Notes: generated by a model from the letters alone, not told the origin. A stretch of 54,048 nt of DNA from Peptoniphilus duerdenii ATCC BAA-1640 (GCF_000146345.1 NZ_GL397071.1:1-54048); one strand, 5' to 3'. Positions 1 through 8,296 are shown, numbered from the stretch's first letter. Numbers and translations are program-made.

Positions 1-162
1 GGATCTTGCTACTTCGTTTGGTTTGTAGTCTAGTACTTCTATCGCTTTTAGTACCCTTCTTCTTGCTTCTGGGCTTACTGGTTTTGAGTCGTTTATTACT
101 CTTGATACGGTAGATATGGACACGTCTGCCATCTTAGCTACATCTTTTATTGTGGATGCCAT
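1..162 (-). CDS. LacI-family transcriptional regulator, N-terminal part
   Basis: This is the first 54 codons of a gene that runs off the left edge of the window. The translation begins MASTIKDVAKMADVS and continues with the ISTVSRVIN recognition helix and a hinge-like KPNEVARS stretch. That is the classic LacI/GalR helix-turn-helix, so the full protein should be a sugar- or metabolite-responsive repressor with a periplasmic-binding-like effector domain outside the window. The start is set by an AGGAGG ribosome binding site a few bases upstream. It lies 9 bp after the lipid kinase stop on the same strand, so the two are probably co-transcribed. The effector cannot be inferred from the DNA-binding part. 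Confidence 0.88.
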   Translation of the reverse strand, partial: MASTIKDVAKMADVSISTVSRVINDSKPVSPEARRRVLKAIEVLDYKPNEVARS

Positions 163-171
163 TATTTCCTC

Positions 172-1071
172 CTATATTATTATGGTTAAGGCTTCTTCAA
201 GTACTTTAAAATTCATAGGTAATTTGCCTGATTGTTCTCCGTCTACGTCTATGTCAAGTTCTATGTCTGAACTTAGACTTATATCTTTTGTCTTTAGATA
301 GATTACTTTTTCGTGGTCTATGTGATTTCCTGTTAGTACTAGTGGTGCTATTTGCATAAAGTCTACCAGGCTACATTCTTTGATTAGTAGTACGTCTAGA
401 TATCCATCTGTCACTGTTGCTGCTGGTGCCATCTTCTTAAATCCGCCCACTGATGATGTGTTTGTTATCAAGAAGAAGAATAGATTTTCTTCGCCTTTGT
501 ATTCTTCACAGTCAATCTTTACTTTGTAGGCTTTTTCGTCTTGGAAGTTTAGTTTTACCATTTGTCTTGCGCCTTCTAAGTAGTATGCCATTCTTCCTAG
601 GACTGCTTTTTGATCTTCCGGTACTGTGTAGGCTATTTCTGTTAACATGCCTCCTGCTGCCACATTGGCAAAGACTCTATCTCCTGCTAGTCCCACGTCT
701 ATTTTCTTGGTCCTTCCTTCTTTTATTAGTTTATAAAATTTGGATGGGTCCTGTGGTAGTTTGAAATAGTTTGCGAAGTCATTTACCGTTCCTGCTTGTA
801 GGATTGCTAGTGGTGTATCTCTTTTAGATTTTACTATTCCATTTACCACTTCGTTTAAGGTTCCGTCTCCTCCGCAGGCTACGATTATATCTTCTCCATC
901 GTCTGATTCTGCGAATCTCATGCCGTCGCCTCTTTTATGTGTAAATAGTAAATTTATATCCCATTGATCCAGGCTTAAAAGTCTTATAAATTCCAATACT
1001 TTGTCTAAGGCTTCTTCCCTACCAGAAAGTGGATTGGCTATTATTTTTATTTTTTTGAATCTATTTTCCAT
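172..1071 (-). CDS. Diacylglycerol kinase-type lipid kinase (YegS/BmrU/DgkB family)
   Basis: The 299-residue protein has the diacylglycerol/lipid kinase catalytic domain. The nucleotide-binding GGDG motif is at residues 67-70, followed by TLNEVVNGI, and the GT.NDFA motif is at about residues 96-102. The C-terminal half fits the beta-sandwich domain of YegS/DgkB proteins, and the length is normal for the family. Members phosphorylate diacylglycerol or related lipids at the inner membrane face; DgkB recycles diacylglycerol released during lipoteichoic acid synthesis. The exact substrate cannot be told from sequence. It is the first visible gene of a short minus-strand unit, followed after 9 bp by a LacI-type regulator. 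Confidence 0.88.
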   Translation of the reverse strand: MENRFKKIKIIANPLSGREEALDKVLEFIRLLSLDQWDINLLFTHKRGDGMRFAESDDGEDIIVACGGDGTLNEVVNGIVKSKRDTPLAILQAGTVNDFANYFKLPQDPSKFYKLIKEGRTKKIDVGLAGDRVFANVAAGGMLTEIAYTVPEDQKAVLGRMAYYLEGARQMVKLNFQDEKAYKVKIDCEEYKGEENLFFFLITNTSSVGGFKKMAPAATVTDGYLDVLLIKECSLVDFMQIAPLVLTGNHIDHEKVIYLKTKDISLSSDIELDIDVDGEQSGKLPMNFKVLEEALTIII

Positions 1072-1176
1072 AATTACCTCTTTATATATTATACATCATT
1101 TTCATTTTTCTTCCTATTATTGTAATACATTTCTAATCATTTTTTCTCTTATTTTTCTTCTTTCAAATAATTTTCA

Positions 1177-1206
1177 TAAAAAAAAGAACAAGCTCTCGCT
1201 TGCTCT
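1177..1206 (-). terminator. Intrinsic terminator after the DUF948-like gene
   Basis: Read on the minus strand, AGAGCAAGC pairs with GCTTGTTCT around a GAGA loop and is followed by a run of T. It lies about 20 bp after the stop of the 1226-1714 gene and closes the two-gene YtxH operon. Confidence 0.8.
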
Positions 1207-1225
1207 AGTTTCTTTTTGTTAAATT

Positions 1226-1714
1226 TTATAAGAACTTTTCTTTAAATACTTCTATTACTTCTTTTAGTATATAGAAGTAATCTATGACGTTATTTGCGTT
1301 TAGATTTATAGTTTTTGTTGCGTCGGATACTGTGTCGGTTACGCTGTTTACTGCTCCAGTGATGTTTAGTGCTACATTATCTATAGATCTTGTAACTCCT
1401 GATACTGTTTCTCCGACTTCTCCTACTGATAGTGCAAGTTTTTCCACTTCCGGTCTAACTGCTACTATGATTTCTTGTGCATCTTTAGATATTACAGATA
1501 CATTCTTGGTGATTTCTGTAACATTATCTGTTAGTTCTGGCACTTGGCTTAAACTGTGGTCTATTGCTTCTTGGTTGTCTTCTATGACGTCATTAATCTT
1601 TCCAAGTATTGAAACCACTTTTTTAAGTGCTAATGCAAGATATACTAATACTCCAATTCCTGCTAAGTAAAGAAATATTCTTAGTAAATCGTTGAGAGTA
1701 ATAGGACTATTCAT
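1226..1714 (-). CDS. Membrane-anchored coiled-coil protein (DUF948-like)
   Basis: This 162-residue protein has one N-terminal transmembrane helix (about residues 9-28, LLRIFLYLAGIGVLVYLALA). A long helical tail follows, with heptad-like repeats rich in V, I, S, T, N and D. The pattern matches DUF948-type proteins of Firmicutes, which often sit next to YtxH-domain genes, as here, and are linked to envelope or general stress. It starts 22 bp after the YtxH gene behind an AGGAGG site, so the two are one operon. Biochemical function is unknown; a scaffold or surface-stress role is inference from the neighbour. Confidence 0.7.
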   Translation of the reverse strand: MNSPITLNDLLRIFLYLAGIGVLVYLALALKKVVSILGKINDVIEDNQEAIDHSLSQVPELTDNVTEITKNVSVISKDAQEIIVAVRPEVEKLALSVGEVGETVSGVTRSIDNVALNITGAVNSVTDTVSDATKTINLNANNVIDYFYILKEVIEVFKEKFL

Positions 1715-1736
1715 GCTTATCCTCCTCTAATCTCTT

Positions 1737-2294
1737 TTATTTGTTAAGATCTTTTTTTACTTCTTTAGCTCCGTCTTTAACTTCTTTTCCTACTTCTTTT
1801 GCAGTTTTTTCTACATCTTCTTTGATGTCTTTAGATTTTTCTTTTGCTTCTTTTGCAGCTTCTTTAACGTCTTTTTCTATTTCGTCTTTCTTTTCTTTAA
1901 GATCGTCTTTTGTTTCTTCTGCTTTTTCTGAAAGTACTTCTCCAACTGCTTTTGCTTTTCTCTTAGCATTTTCCATAGCTTCGTTAAGTTCTACTTTTTT
2001 GTCTTGTGCGTAATCTTTTACATTTCCGTAAGTTTTCTTAACTTGTTCGCCAGCTTGGCAAGCTTTGTATTGTACGCTATCAGCTAAATCTTCTGCTGCA
2101 TCTCTTGCATTTTCTGCAAGTTCTCTTGATTTATCAGCTATGTCTTTTCTAGTTTCTTTTCCAGATTTTGGTGCAAAAAGAATGCCTGCTAATCCGCCTA
2201 GTGCTGCTCCTGTTAGAACTGCTCCAGCTTTTTCAGCTGCTTCTCTTCTTTGTGCTTCTCTTCTTTTTCTTTCAAAATAATCAAATATACCCAT
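1737..2294 (-). CDS. YtxH-domain protein with long amphipathic helical tail
   Basis: The 185-residue protein starts with a charged segment (MGIFDYFERKRREAQRREA). A glycine/alanine-rich hydrophobic stretch follows (AVLTGAALGGLAGILFAPKSG, about residues 25-45), ending in the APKSGKETR signature of YtxH proteins. The rest, residues 48-185, is almost entirely lysine/glutamate-rich repeats of the type KEAKEKSKDIKEDVEKTAKEV, predicted as long amphipathic helices resembling apolipoprotein or LEA-like proteins. The family is associated with stress response. It heads a two-gene operon with the DUF948-like gene. The molecular role is not established; stabilising membranes or proteins under stress is a plausible inference. 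Confidence 0.8.
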   Translation of the reverse strand: MGIFDYFERKRREAQRREAAEKAGAVLTGAALGGLAGILFAPKSGKETRKDIADKSRELAENARDAAEDLADSVQYKACQAGEQVKKTYGNVKDYAQDKKVELNEAMENAKRKAKAVGEVLSEKAEETKDDLKEKKDEIEKDVKEAAKEAKEKSKDIKEDVEKTAKEVGKEVKDGAKEVKKDLNK

Positions 2295-2380
2295 TATTTT
2301 CCCCCTGTTTTCTATTAAAATTCATATTTATTACTTACCCAGTATTGTTATTTTAAAACAAATCCAAATTTTTTTGTAAT

Positions 2381-2565
2381 AAAAAAATCCGCGGTGTCGT
2401 CAGCTATATTAATTCAGACCCGCTCCCAACTAGTAGGTGGGTGACCTGCTCGAGTACTCTAAAGTCCCGTCTGGCGGGCATTTTATCATACCAAAGACTC
2501 AGTCTCCCGGATCTTCGATGTCGGTTGAATTAATAAAAGACGTCGACGTGCATCGCAGATTAACT
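2381..2565 (-). ncRNA. ssrS: 6S RNA (probable)
   Basis: A gene-free stretch on the minus strand encodes a rod-shaped RNA of about 180 nt. The ends pair (AATCTGCG with CGCGGATT). A second long pairing joins TTATTAATTCA with TGAATTAATA. A large central bubble follows, with a small CCCA/UGGG hairpin in its 3' strand, and then an apical stem (GAGU/ACUC and CCCG/CGGG). This layout is the known 6S fold that mimics an open promoter and binds RNA polymerase. A consensus promoter precedes it and a T-run follows the closing stem. The assignment is by structure, not alignment; another abundant housekeeping RNA is the alternative. Confidence 0.7.
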
Positions 2566-2571
2566 ATCTAT

Positions 2572-2600
2572 ATTATATCAATTCCAGATTAGTTTTTCAA
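2572..2600 (-). promoter_or_regulatory. Sigma-A promoter of the 6S-like RNA
   Basis: On the minus strand TTGAAA (2595-2600) is separated by 17 bp from TATAAT (2572-2577). Transcription would start near 2565, just before the first paired segment of the RNA. Confidence 0.8.
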
Positions 2601-2618
2601 ATTATAATCGTAAGTTAC

Positions 2619-3497
2619 TTACTCTAAATCCAAGAGATTTTTCATGTCCTGAGGTAGTGGAGCTTCTATCTCGATTTCTTCCCCAGTTCTTGGCGATTTT
2701 ATCTTTGTATAATAGGAGTGGAGTGCCTGCCTATTTATAAGTTCCGTTTCATTTCCGTAGAGGGTATCTCCCACAATTGGATGTCCAATATATTTTAGAT
2801 GCACTCTTATTTGATGGGTACGACCAGTATGAAGCACAACTCTTAGAAGTGTCATATTATTTTTAGAAAGAATCGCTTCGTAGGAAGTCTTCGCATACTT
2901 TCCATTTGGATTTACTTCTCTTAAAATCCCATCTGGTCCTCTATCTATCGGTTCTTCTATTATGCCGCTACCTTCTACCACACCTTCTACAATTGCGTAG
3001 TACTTTTTCAAAATATTTCTATCCTGTAGTTCTCTCGCTACGGTACTATGAGCATTGGAATTTTTCGCAATTAAAATTACCCCAGAAGTATCTCTGTCCA
3101 AACGGTTGATAAGACGTACCTTTCTGTGGATATCATGTTTCAAAAAATAACATTGAACGTAGTTTGAAATGGTCCCCGTCTGTTTAAAATCCACCGCGTG
3201 TACTATCATAAAAGGCTCCTTGTTAACCGCCAAGATATCTCCATCTTCGTAGAGAATTTCTACTTTATAGTCCTCTGGGATTGCGTTTGGCTCCTCGTCT
3301 GGAATCTTTATGGACACCACATCTCCAGGCTGAAGGTCCACATTTCTTTTATTTAATTTTTCATTTATATATATCATCTCTTCCCTTATGGATCTTCTAA
3401 TATATCTTGAAGAGAGATTTAATTTTTTTAAAAAATTCTTGATACTTATTTCTTCTTCTACCTGGTAATGATAGTAGTTAAAATTATCTTCTAGCAT
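2619..3497 (-). CDS. RluA-family 23S rRNA/tRNA pseudouridine synthase
   Basis: The 292-residue protein has an N-terminal S4-like RNA-binding segment (about residues 16-70, LSSRYIRRSIREEMIYINEKL and VVSIKIPDEE). The RluA catalytic domain follows, with the signature NRLDRDTSGVILIAKN containing the catalytic aspartate. RTHQIRVHLKYIGHPIVGD is the usual second conserved block. Enzymes of this family convert uridine to pseudouridine in large-subunit rRNA; the N-terminal S4 domain resembles RluD/YlyB/YjbO types. The target position cannot be inferred. The gene is divergent from NAD kinase across an 83-bp gap. Confidence 0.9.
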   Translation of the reverse strand: MLEDNFNYYHYQVEEEISIKNFLKKLNLSSRYIRRSIREEMIYINEKLNKRNVDLQPGDVVSIKIPDEEPNAIPEDYKVEILYEDGDILAVNKEPFMIVHAVDFKQTGTISNYVQCYFLKHDIHRKVRLINRLDRDTSGVILIAKNSNAHSTVARELQDRNILKKYYAIVEGVVEGSGIIEEPIDRGPDGILREVNPNGKYAKTSYEAILSKNNMTLLRVVLHTGRTHQIRVHLKYIGHPIVGDTLYGNETELINRQALHSYYTKIKSPRTGEEIEIEAPLPQDMKNLLDLE

Positions 3498-3580
3498 GGG
3501 TTTCCTTTCAAATTTTAAATTTGTTTCCTTTAATTTAGATTACATGATAAAATTAAATTATAAATGATAGAGGGTGCAAT

Positions 3581-4378
3581 ATGAATAAATATATAAATAT
3601 AGTTTCAAATGCTAATATAGAATCGAGAAAAACAGCTCACGAGCTCCAGGAAAAACTTGCAAGTAGAGGTTATACCCCGGAACTTAGGTTCAATCCACAG
3701 AGTGAACTTACCATATGCGTAGGTGGTGACGGTGCTTTTATCAAATCTCTGCACAACAACTTCCCACGTATGCCGATTGTAGGAATTAACACTGGTCATC
3801 TCGGTTTCTTCCAAGAAATCCAACCGAACCAAATCGATTGGTTTCTCGATATGTACGAACAAGGCAGGTATGAAATCGAAGATTTAAAACTAGTTCGTGC
3901 AGAAATATTTACAAAGAATAAAAATATAGTAGTCCACGCTTTAAACGAAGTAATTTTAAAGGCACAAAGATCAAAAACTATACATATAAATGTTTTTGTT
4001 CAAAAGAATCACGTGGAAAAATTCTCCGGAGATGGTATGATGATCTCCACCCCATCAGGTTCAACTGCCTACAACTTCTCCTGTGGCGGCTCAATAGTAT
4101 TTCCTACTCTCGATGTGCTTCAGTTAACTCCAATAAGTCCGGTGTTTTCTGCGGCATATAGATCTCTATTAAGTTCCATCATCGTGCCCGGAGATTTTGA
4201 TATTTCTCTAGTGCCGGAGAGAAGGTACGCAAACTCTTCTCTAGTTGTGGTGGACGGAATGGAATACTATTATCCAGGACTTAAACGTGTCAATTTCAAA
4301 ATGAGTAACAAATCCATCAAGAAACTTACCATCAGCCCAGATTCTTACTTTGAAAATCTTAAGAGTAAGTTTTTATAA
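3581..4378 (+). CDS. nadK: NAD kinase
   Basis: The 265-residue protein phosphorylates NAD to NADP in the cytoplasm. The GGDG motif lies at residues 48-51 (CVGGDGAFIKS), followed by GINTGHLGFFQE and NEVIL. The strongly conserved block DGMMISTPSGSTAYNFSCGG forms the NAD-binding and active site. Length is typical of the shorter Firmicute enzymes. A GAGGGTG ribosome binding site precedes the ATG. It stands alone between the divergent RluA gene and a convergent small membrane protein gene whose stop is only 4 bp away. Confidence 0.93.
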   Translation: MNKYINIVSNANIESRKTAHELQEKLASRGYTPELRFNPQSELTICVGGDGAFIKSLHNNFPRMPIVGINTGHLGFFQEIQPNQIDWFLDMYEQGRYEIEDLKLVRAEIFTKNKNIVVHALNEVILKAQRSKTIHINVFVQKNHVEKFSGDGMMISTPSGSTAYNFSCGGSIVFPTLDVLQLTPISPVFSAAYRSLLSSIIVPGDFDISLVPERRYANSSLVVVDGMEYYYPGLKRVNFKMSNKSIKKLTISPDSYFENLKSKFL

Positions 4379-4381
4379 TTA

Positions 4382-4777
4382 TTATTTTTTATCGAATAGA
4401 TTGTTGATTATTACAATTATAATTATAAAGGACCAAAATCCAATATTTCTTCCATTACCTGAAAACACAAAGAATATTAAAAGAGCTGCTAACAAAATAT
4501 TTACAGTTGGCACTCTTTTTCCTTTTTTGATAGGAAGCTCTTCCTCTTCCGTATCAAGCACTTCACTGAGTTCTTTCATATCACTAAATTCAGATAGAAG
4601 TTTCTCCCTCGCATCCGTTGGATTTAATCCGTTTTTAATCATATCGTCAAATCCAAGGTACATATTTTCCCTAATCTTTTCTTTTATTTCTATATTTCTC
4701 CTAGTAACTGGATATTTTTCAAAAGTTTTTTCAAGATACAGATCTATTTCTCTTCTATTGTTATCTATTTCTCTCAT
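4382..4777 (-). CDS. Small membrane protein with N-terminal helical domain, unknown function
   Basis: This 131-residue protein has a charged, helical N-terminal part (residues 1-80) and two hydrophobic segments near the C-terminus (NILLAALLIFFVFSG and WSFIIIIVIINNLF). The N-terminal part contains YLGFDDMIKNGLNPTDAREKLLSEF. That segment resembles the small helical domain found before the membrane part of permease-associated or DUF1700-like proteins, which often act with PadR-type regulators. I do not recognise a specific family with certainty. No PadR gene is adjacent, and the gene is monocistronic between nadK and pflA. Confidence 0.6.
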   Translation of the reverse strand: MREIDNNRREIDLYLEKTFEKYPVTRRNIEIKEKIRENMYLGFDDMIKNGLNPTDAREKLLSEFSDMKELSEVLDTEEEELPIKKGKRVPTVNILLAALLIFFVFSGNGRNIGFWSFIIIIVIINNLFDKK

Positions 4778-4811
4778 AGCTCACCTCTACTATATTATAT
4801 CATCTAGAAAT

Positions 4812-4835
4812 AAAAAAAGAGAGCTACCTGCTCTC
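4812..4835 (-). terminator. Intrinsic terminator of the pfl operon
   Basis: On the minus strand GAGAGC pairs with GCTCTC around AGGTA and is followed by seven T. The hairpin begins inside the last codons of pflA. Confidence 0.8.
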
Positions 4836-5747
4836 CATTCTATATTTTCTCATGCCATATAATATTACATCTCTCGCGGACTTTGCGTGTTTGTCCGTCA
4901 TAGGTTTCGTGCCCTTTAGAGGATATTCGATTCCTAACTCTTCATATTTTTTCTCACCCATATTGTGGTAAGGAAGCACATCCACCTTCTTTATATTTTT
5001 GTAGCGTCCAAGTTCATATCCGAGCCTTTCCAAAAGTTTTGCATCATAGGTGATTCCTGGAACTATGACATGTCTTATCCAGACTTCTACTCCATTTTCG
5101 TCTAAGAATTTTAGAAAATCCAAGATATTTCTATTTGAAAATCCAGTGAGTTTTCTGTGCCCTTCGTCGTCGATATGCTTAATGTCTAGAAGTACAAGGT
5201 CCACATACTTTATAAGTTCTTTGTATTTTTCTAAATTTGTTTCTCTTGAAAATAATGCTCCGGAGCTATCGAGAGCCGTGTGTATATTTCTCTTCTTTGC
5301 CTCTTTAAAAAGCTCCGTTACAAAATCCATCTGCAATAGAGGCTCTCCACCAGTGACGGTGATGCCTCCATTTTTCAGATAAACTCTGTACTTTTCGTAA
5401 TCATTAAGCACTTCTTCTACGCTCATGAGTTTTCCGCCGGTGGTCCTCCAGGTATCAGGATTGTGGCAATATAGGCATCTCATGGGACAACCTTGCAAAA
5501 ATAAAATGTACCTAAGCCCTGGTCCATCGACTGCGCCAAAGGTTTCTATTGAGTGTACCCTTCCAAGTATTTTGTCCGTTGATTTAGATTCTCTATCTAA
5601 ATTTTTATTTTCACAGTTTAAAATAGGATTTTCATCTCTATATGCAGAATTAAAAAGAGGTGAATCCATAGTATTATCACTTGTAGAAATATTTTCTGAA
5701 CTTATATTTTCGTTCAAATTATTTTTCTTTAAATGATTTAAATCCAT
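4824..5747 (-). CDS. pflA: Pyruvate formate-lyase activating enzyme with N-terminal extension
   Basis: This radical SAM enzyme of 307 residues installs the glycyl radical on pyruvate formate-lyase. The 4Fe-4S/SAM cluster motif CxxxCxxC is C87-C91-C94 (GCPMRCLYCHNPDTW), preceded by SIETFGAVDGPGLR. GGITVTGGEPLLQ and LLDIKHID are the usual SAM and fold motifs. The core starts near residue 60, and the first 60 or so residues form an Asn/Ser-rich extension absent from standard PflA. The ATG at 5747 is supported by a GGAGGTG site, so the extension is probably made. It is the third gene of pflB-glycyl radical subunit-pflA, 28 bp after the small subunit. Confidence 0.92.
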   Translation of the reverse strand: MDLNHLKKNNLNENISSENISTSDNTMDSPLFNSAYRDENPILNCENKNLDRESKSTDKILGRVHSIETFGAVDGPGLRYILFLQGCPMRCLYCHNPDTWRTTGGKLMSVEEVLNDYEKYRVYLKNGGITVTGGEPLLQMDFVTELFKEAKKRNIHTALDSSGALFSRETNLEKYKELIKYVDLVLLDIKHIDDEGHRKLTGFSNRNILDFLKFLDENGVEVWIRHVIVPGITYDAKLLERLGYELGRYKNIKKVDVLPYHNMGEKKYEELGIEYPLKGTKPMTDKHAKSARDVILYGMRKYRMESR

Positions 5748-5775
5748 GATTCACCTCCGATTTTATAGTTTATAT

Positions 5776-6009
5776 TTACATTTGTCCGTGGAAAGTTCTG
5801 TTTACAATATCTTCTTGTTGTTCCCTAGTAAGTTTGTTGAAGTTTACCGCATATCCTGAAACTCTCACAGTTAGTTGTGGATATTTTTCAGGATGATCCA
5901 TCGCATCAAGTAACATCTCTCTATTAAAAACATTTACGTTTAGATGATGTCCACCTTTTTCCATATACCCATCTAGCATGCTTACTAAATTATCAATTCT
6001 TTGTTCCAT
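5776..6009 (-). CDS. Free-standing glycyl-radical subunit of pyruvate formate-lyase (GrcA-like)
   Basis: This 77-residue protein is the C-terminal glycyl-radical domain of pyruvate formate-lyase as a separate polypeptide. It contains [41 protein letters not shown] (radical glycine at residue 52) and [13 protein letters not shown]. Its ATG overlaps the pflB stop codon (TAATG) and has its own GAGGAGG site 7 bases upstream, so translation is coupled. Autonomous proteins of this kind (GrcA/YfiD) are known as spare parts for oxygen-cleaved PFL. Here, however, the large subunit lacks the domain, so this protein should be essential for PFL activity. A longer reading upstream of this ATG overlaps pflB and shows no homology. 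Confidence 0.88.
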   Translation of the reverse strand: MEQRIDNLVSMLDGYMEKGGHHLNVNVFNREMLLDAMDHPEKYPQLTVRVSGYAVNFNKLTREQQEDIVNRTFHGQM

Positions 6010-8105
6010 TATTTTTCCTCCTCGTAATCTAAAAATTCCATCAGCGTTGGACTTGTGCAAGCTCCATTGCTGCAAAGTTTCAAATCTACATCTATATCTC
6101 CCATAAATACTTCATCCTTTCCAAGAGCATTTGGAATGATTGAGAAAGTATTTGAAATTCCATCCTGTGCATCCTTAAACGGAAGTTTTGCCACTGAAGA
6201 TAGGGATGCTAGTGCTCCATGAGTGTCGCGGCGATGCATTGGGTTTGCTCCAGGAGCGAATGGTTCGCCGGCACGTCTTCCATCCGGTGTATTTCCAGTC
6301 TTCTTACCATATACAATGTTTGAAGTAATGGTCAATATACTCATGGTAGGAATAGCATCTCTGTAGAATTTATGATTTCTTATTTTGTTCATAAATCTCG
6401 TTACTAAATCCTGAGCAATGGCGTCTACCCTGTCATCATCGTTTCCATATTTTGGATAGTCGCCTTCGATTTCATAATCCACAACCAATCCGTCCTCGTC
6501 ACGAATAGCTTTTACCTTTGCGTATTTTATAGCTGAAAGGGAGTCTGTTACTACGGAAAGCCCTGCGATCCCTGTCGCAAAGTATCTCTTTACATCCCTA
6601 TCGTGTAGCGCCATTTGAAGTGATTCGTAGGAATATTTATCGTGCATGTAGTGGATGATATTTAAAGTATTTACATAGAGTTCTGCAAGCCAGGTGAGCA
6701 TATCGTCGAACTTTTCCATAACTTCGTCATAGTCAAGTATCTCTGAAGTTATAGGTCTATACTTAGGTCCCACTTGAATCTTTTGTTTTTCATCCATTCC
6801 ACCATTTATAGCATAGAGTAGTGCCTTTGCCATATTTGCGCGGGCTCCGAAGAATTGCATCTCCTTGCCAACTCTCATAGAAGATACGCAGCAGGCAATT
6901 GCATAGTCGTCCCCATGTTCAGATCTCATGATGTCGTCGTTTTCGTATTGAACACTAGAAGTATTTATGCTGGTCTTAGCACAGAATCTTTTGAAATGCT
7001 CCGGCAAGTTTTTCGCCCAAAGCACAGTCATATTTGGTTCTGGTGAAGTTCCAATATTTATAAGTGTGTGAAGGAATCTAAAAGAGTTCTTGGTAACTAG
7101 ACTTCTTCCATCCAGTGCCATTCCACCGATAGATTCTGTAACCCAGGTTGGATCTCCAGAATAAAGCTCTTGATATTCAGGAGTTCTAGCAAACTTAATA
7201 AGTCTTAACTTCATTACGAATTGATCTATAAGTTCTTGGGCTTCCTTTTCAGTAAGAGTTCCTTCCCTCAAATCTCTTTCGATGTAAATGTCTAAAAATG
7301 TGCTGACCCTTCCGAGACTCATTGCAGCACCATTTTGTTGTTTCGTTGCAGCAAGGTATGCAAAATAGGTCCATTGCACAGCTTCCTTCGCATTTTCAGC
7401 CGGTCTTCTGATGTCGAATCCGTACATATCTCCCAGTTCAATCAAATCTTTTAGAGCAGTGATTTGGTCAGAAAGTTCTTCCCTTAAACGAATGACACCT
7501 TCATCGAAAATTCCAGTAGTGTTTTCCTTTTGTTTCTTCTTGTCTTCAATTAGTAAATCGACACCGTATAGGGCAACCCTTCTGTAGTCACCAATGATTC
7601 TTCCTCTGCCGTAAGCATCAGGAAGTCCAGTTATAATTCCAGTGTGTCTAGCGAGTCTCATCTCATCTGTGTAAGCTTCGAACACCCCTTGGTTGTGAGT
7701 CTTTCTATACTTGGTAAAAATATCTCTTACCCTATCTGAAAGTTCAAGACCATGAGTTTTAAGAGCACCATCCGCCATTCTCACTCCACCGAAAGGTTGA
7801 AGAGATCTTTTAAAAGGTTTGTCCGTTTGAAAACCAACTATAACCTCTAAATCTTTGTCCAAGTATCCAGGACCGTGGGAAGTGATTGTGGAAATAGTAT
7901 CCGTATCCATCTCCAAAACTCCACCGTTGTCCCTTTCCTTCTTGGTAAGTTCCATAACTTCGTCCCACAACTTAGTAGTAGCTTCCGTAGGACCCTCTAA
8001 GAAAGAATCATCGCCCAAGTATTCAGTGTAATTACTTACGATGAAATCTCTAACGTCTATATTTTGTTTCCATTTGTATCCAAGGAAATCTCTCCAATAA
8101 TTCAT
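6009..8105 (-). CDS. pflB: Pyruvate formate-lyase large subunit lacking the glycyl-radical domain
   Basis: The protein converts pyruvate and CoA to acetyl-CoA and formate. It is 698 residues from the ATG that follows AGGAGGTGCC; a TTG 27 bases upstream overlaps that site and is not used. The active-site cysteine pair is C405-C406 ([24 protein letters not shown]). [35 protein letters not shown] and [20 protein letters not shown] are all typical. Homology ends at [14 protein letters not shown]. Instead of running into the DGY...RVSGYA radical domain, the chain continues for about 33 unrelated residues with C678 and C683. The radical domain is the next gene. All other catalytic parts are intact. 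Confidence 0.93.
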   Translation of the reverse strand: MNYWRDFLGYKWKQNIDVRDFIVSNYTEYLGDDSFLEGPTEATTKLWDEVMELTKKERDNGGVLEMDTDTISTITSHGPGYLDKDLEVIVGFQTDKPFKRSLQPFGGVRMADGALKTHGLELSDRVRDIFTKYRKTHNQGVFEAYTDEMRLARHTGIITGLPDAYGRGRIIGDYRRVALYGVDLLIEDKKKQKENTTGIFDEGVIRLREELSDQITALKDLIELGDMYGFDIRRPAENAKEAVQWTYFAYLAATKQQNGAAMSLGRVSTFLDIYIERDLREGTLTEKEAQELIDQFVMKLRLIKFARTPEYQELYSGDPTWVTESIGGMALDGRSLVTKNSFRFLHTLINIGTSPEPNMTVLWAKNLPEHFKRFCAKTSINTSSVQYENDDIMRSEHGDDYAIACCVSSMRVGKEMQFFGARANMAKALLYAINGGMDEKQKIQVGPKYRPITSEILDYDEVMEKFDDMLTWLAELYVNTLNIIHYMHDKYSYESLQMALHDRDVKRYFATGIAGLSVVTDSLSAIKYAKVKAIRDEDGLVVDYEIEGDYPKYGNDDDRVDAIAQDLVTRFMNKIRNHKFYRDAIPTMSILTITSNIVYGKKTGNTPDGRRAGEPFAPGANPMHRRDTHGALASLSSVAKLPFKDAQDGISNTFSIIPNALGKDEVFMGDIDVDLKLCSNGACTSPTLMEFLDYEEEK

Positions 8106-8164
8106 AAGGCACCTCCTAATAATTTTTATCAATTAGATTTTATAGTATAAAAAATATTAAGTCT

Positions 8165-8178
8165 GTGATAATTATCAC
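8165..8178. promoter_or_regulatory. Perfect palindrome, CRP/FNR-type box upstream of pflB
   Basis: GTGATAATTATCAC is a perfect 14-bp palindrome 60 bp before the pflB start. With its flank it reads TGTGA-N6-TCACT, close to the TGTGA-N6-TCACA box of CRP/FNR-family regulators. It sits just upstream of a TATACT/TATAAA -10 region for pflB. A redox or anaerobic regulator is a reasonable inference; a Rex-type site (GTGA..TCAC half-sites) is the alternative. Confidence 0.5.
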
Positions 8179-8267
8179 TTTTTGCTTTTATGATATAACC
8201 GTAAAATATTTAAACTCAGCTATTTTTTTAAATAATTATCATTAAATAAGAAAAACGAACACCCGAC

Positions 8268-8296
8268 TTTAAAGCAAGCTCTCTACATGTTATAAT
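8268..8296 (+). promoter_or_regulatory. Sigma-A promoter of the queT-NUDIX-MFS unit
   Basis: TTTAAA (8268-8273) and TATAAT (8291-8296) are 17 bp apart. The start would fall near 8303, leaving a leader of about 28 nt, too short to hold a riboswitch. Confidence 0.6.

Noticed and set aside
2335-2359. Sigma-B-like promoter GTTT-N15-GGGTAA before the YtxH operon
   Set aside because: The match is short, overlaps the 6S terminator region, and sigma-B is generally absent from anaerobic Tissierellia; chance in AT-rich DNA is likely.
6009-6011. pflB split as a sequencing frameshift
   Set aside because: Joining the frames does not restore standard PFL sequence at the junction, and the second gene has its own ribosome site and coupled start.
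5776-6075. 99-residue version of the glycyl-radical subunit
   Set aside because: The extra 22 residues lie inside pflB in another frame, lack a ribosome site and show no homology; the ATG at 6009 has a good one.
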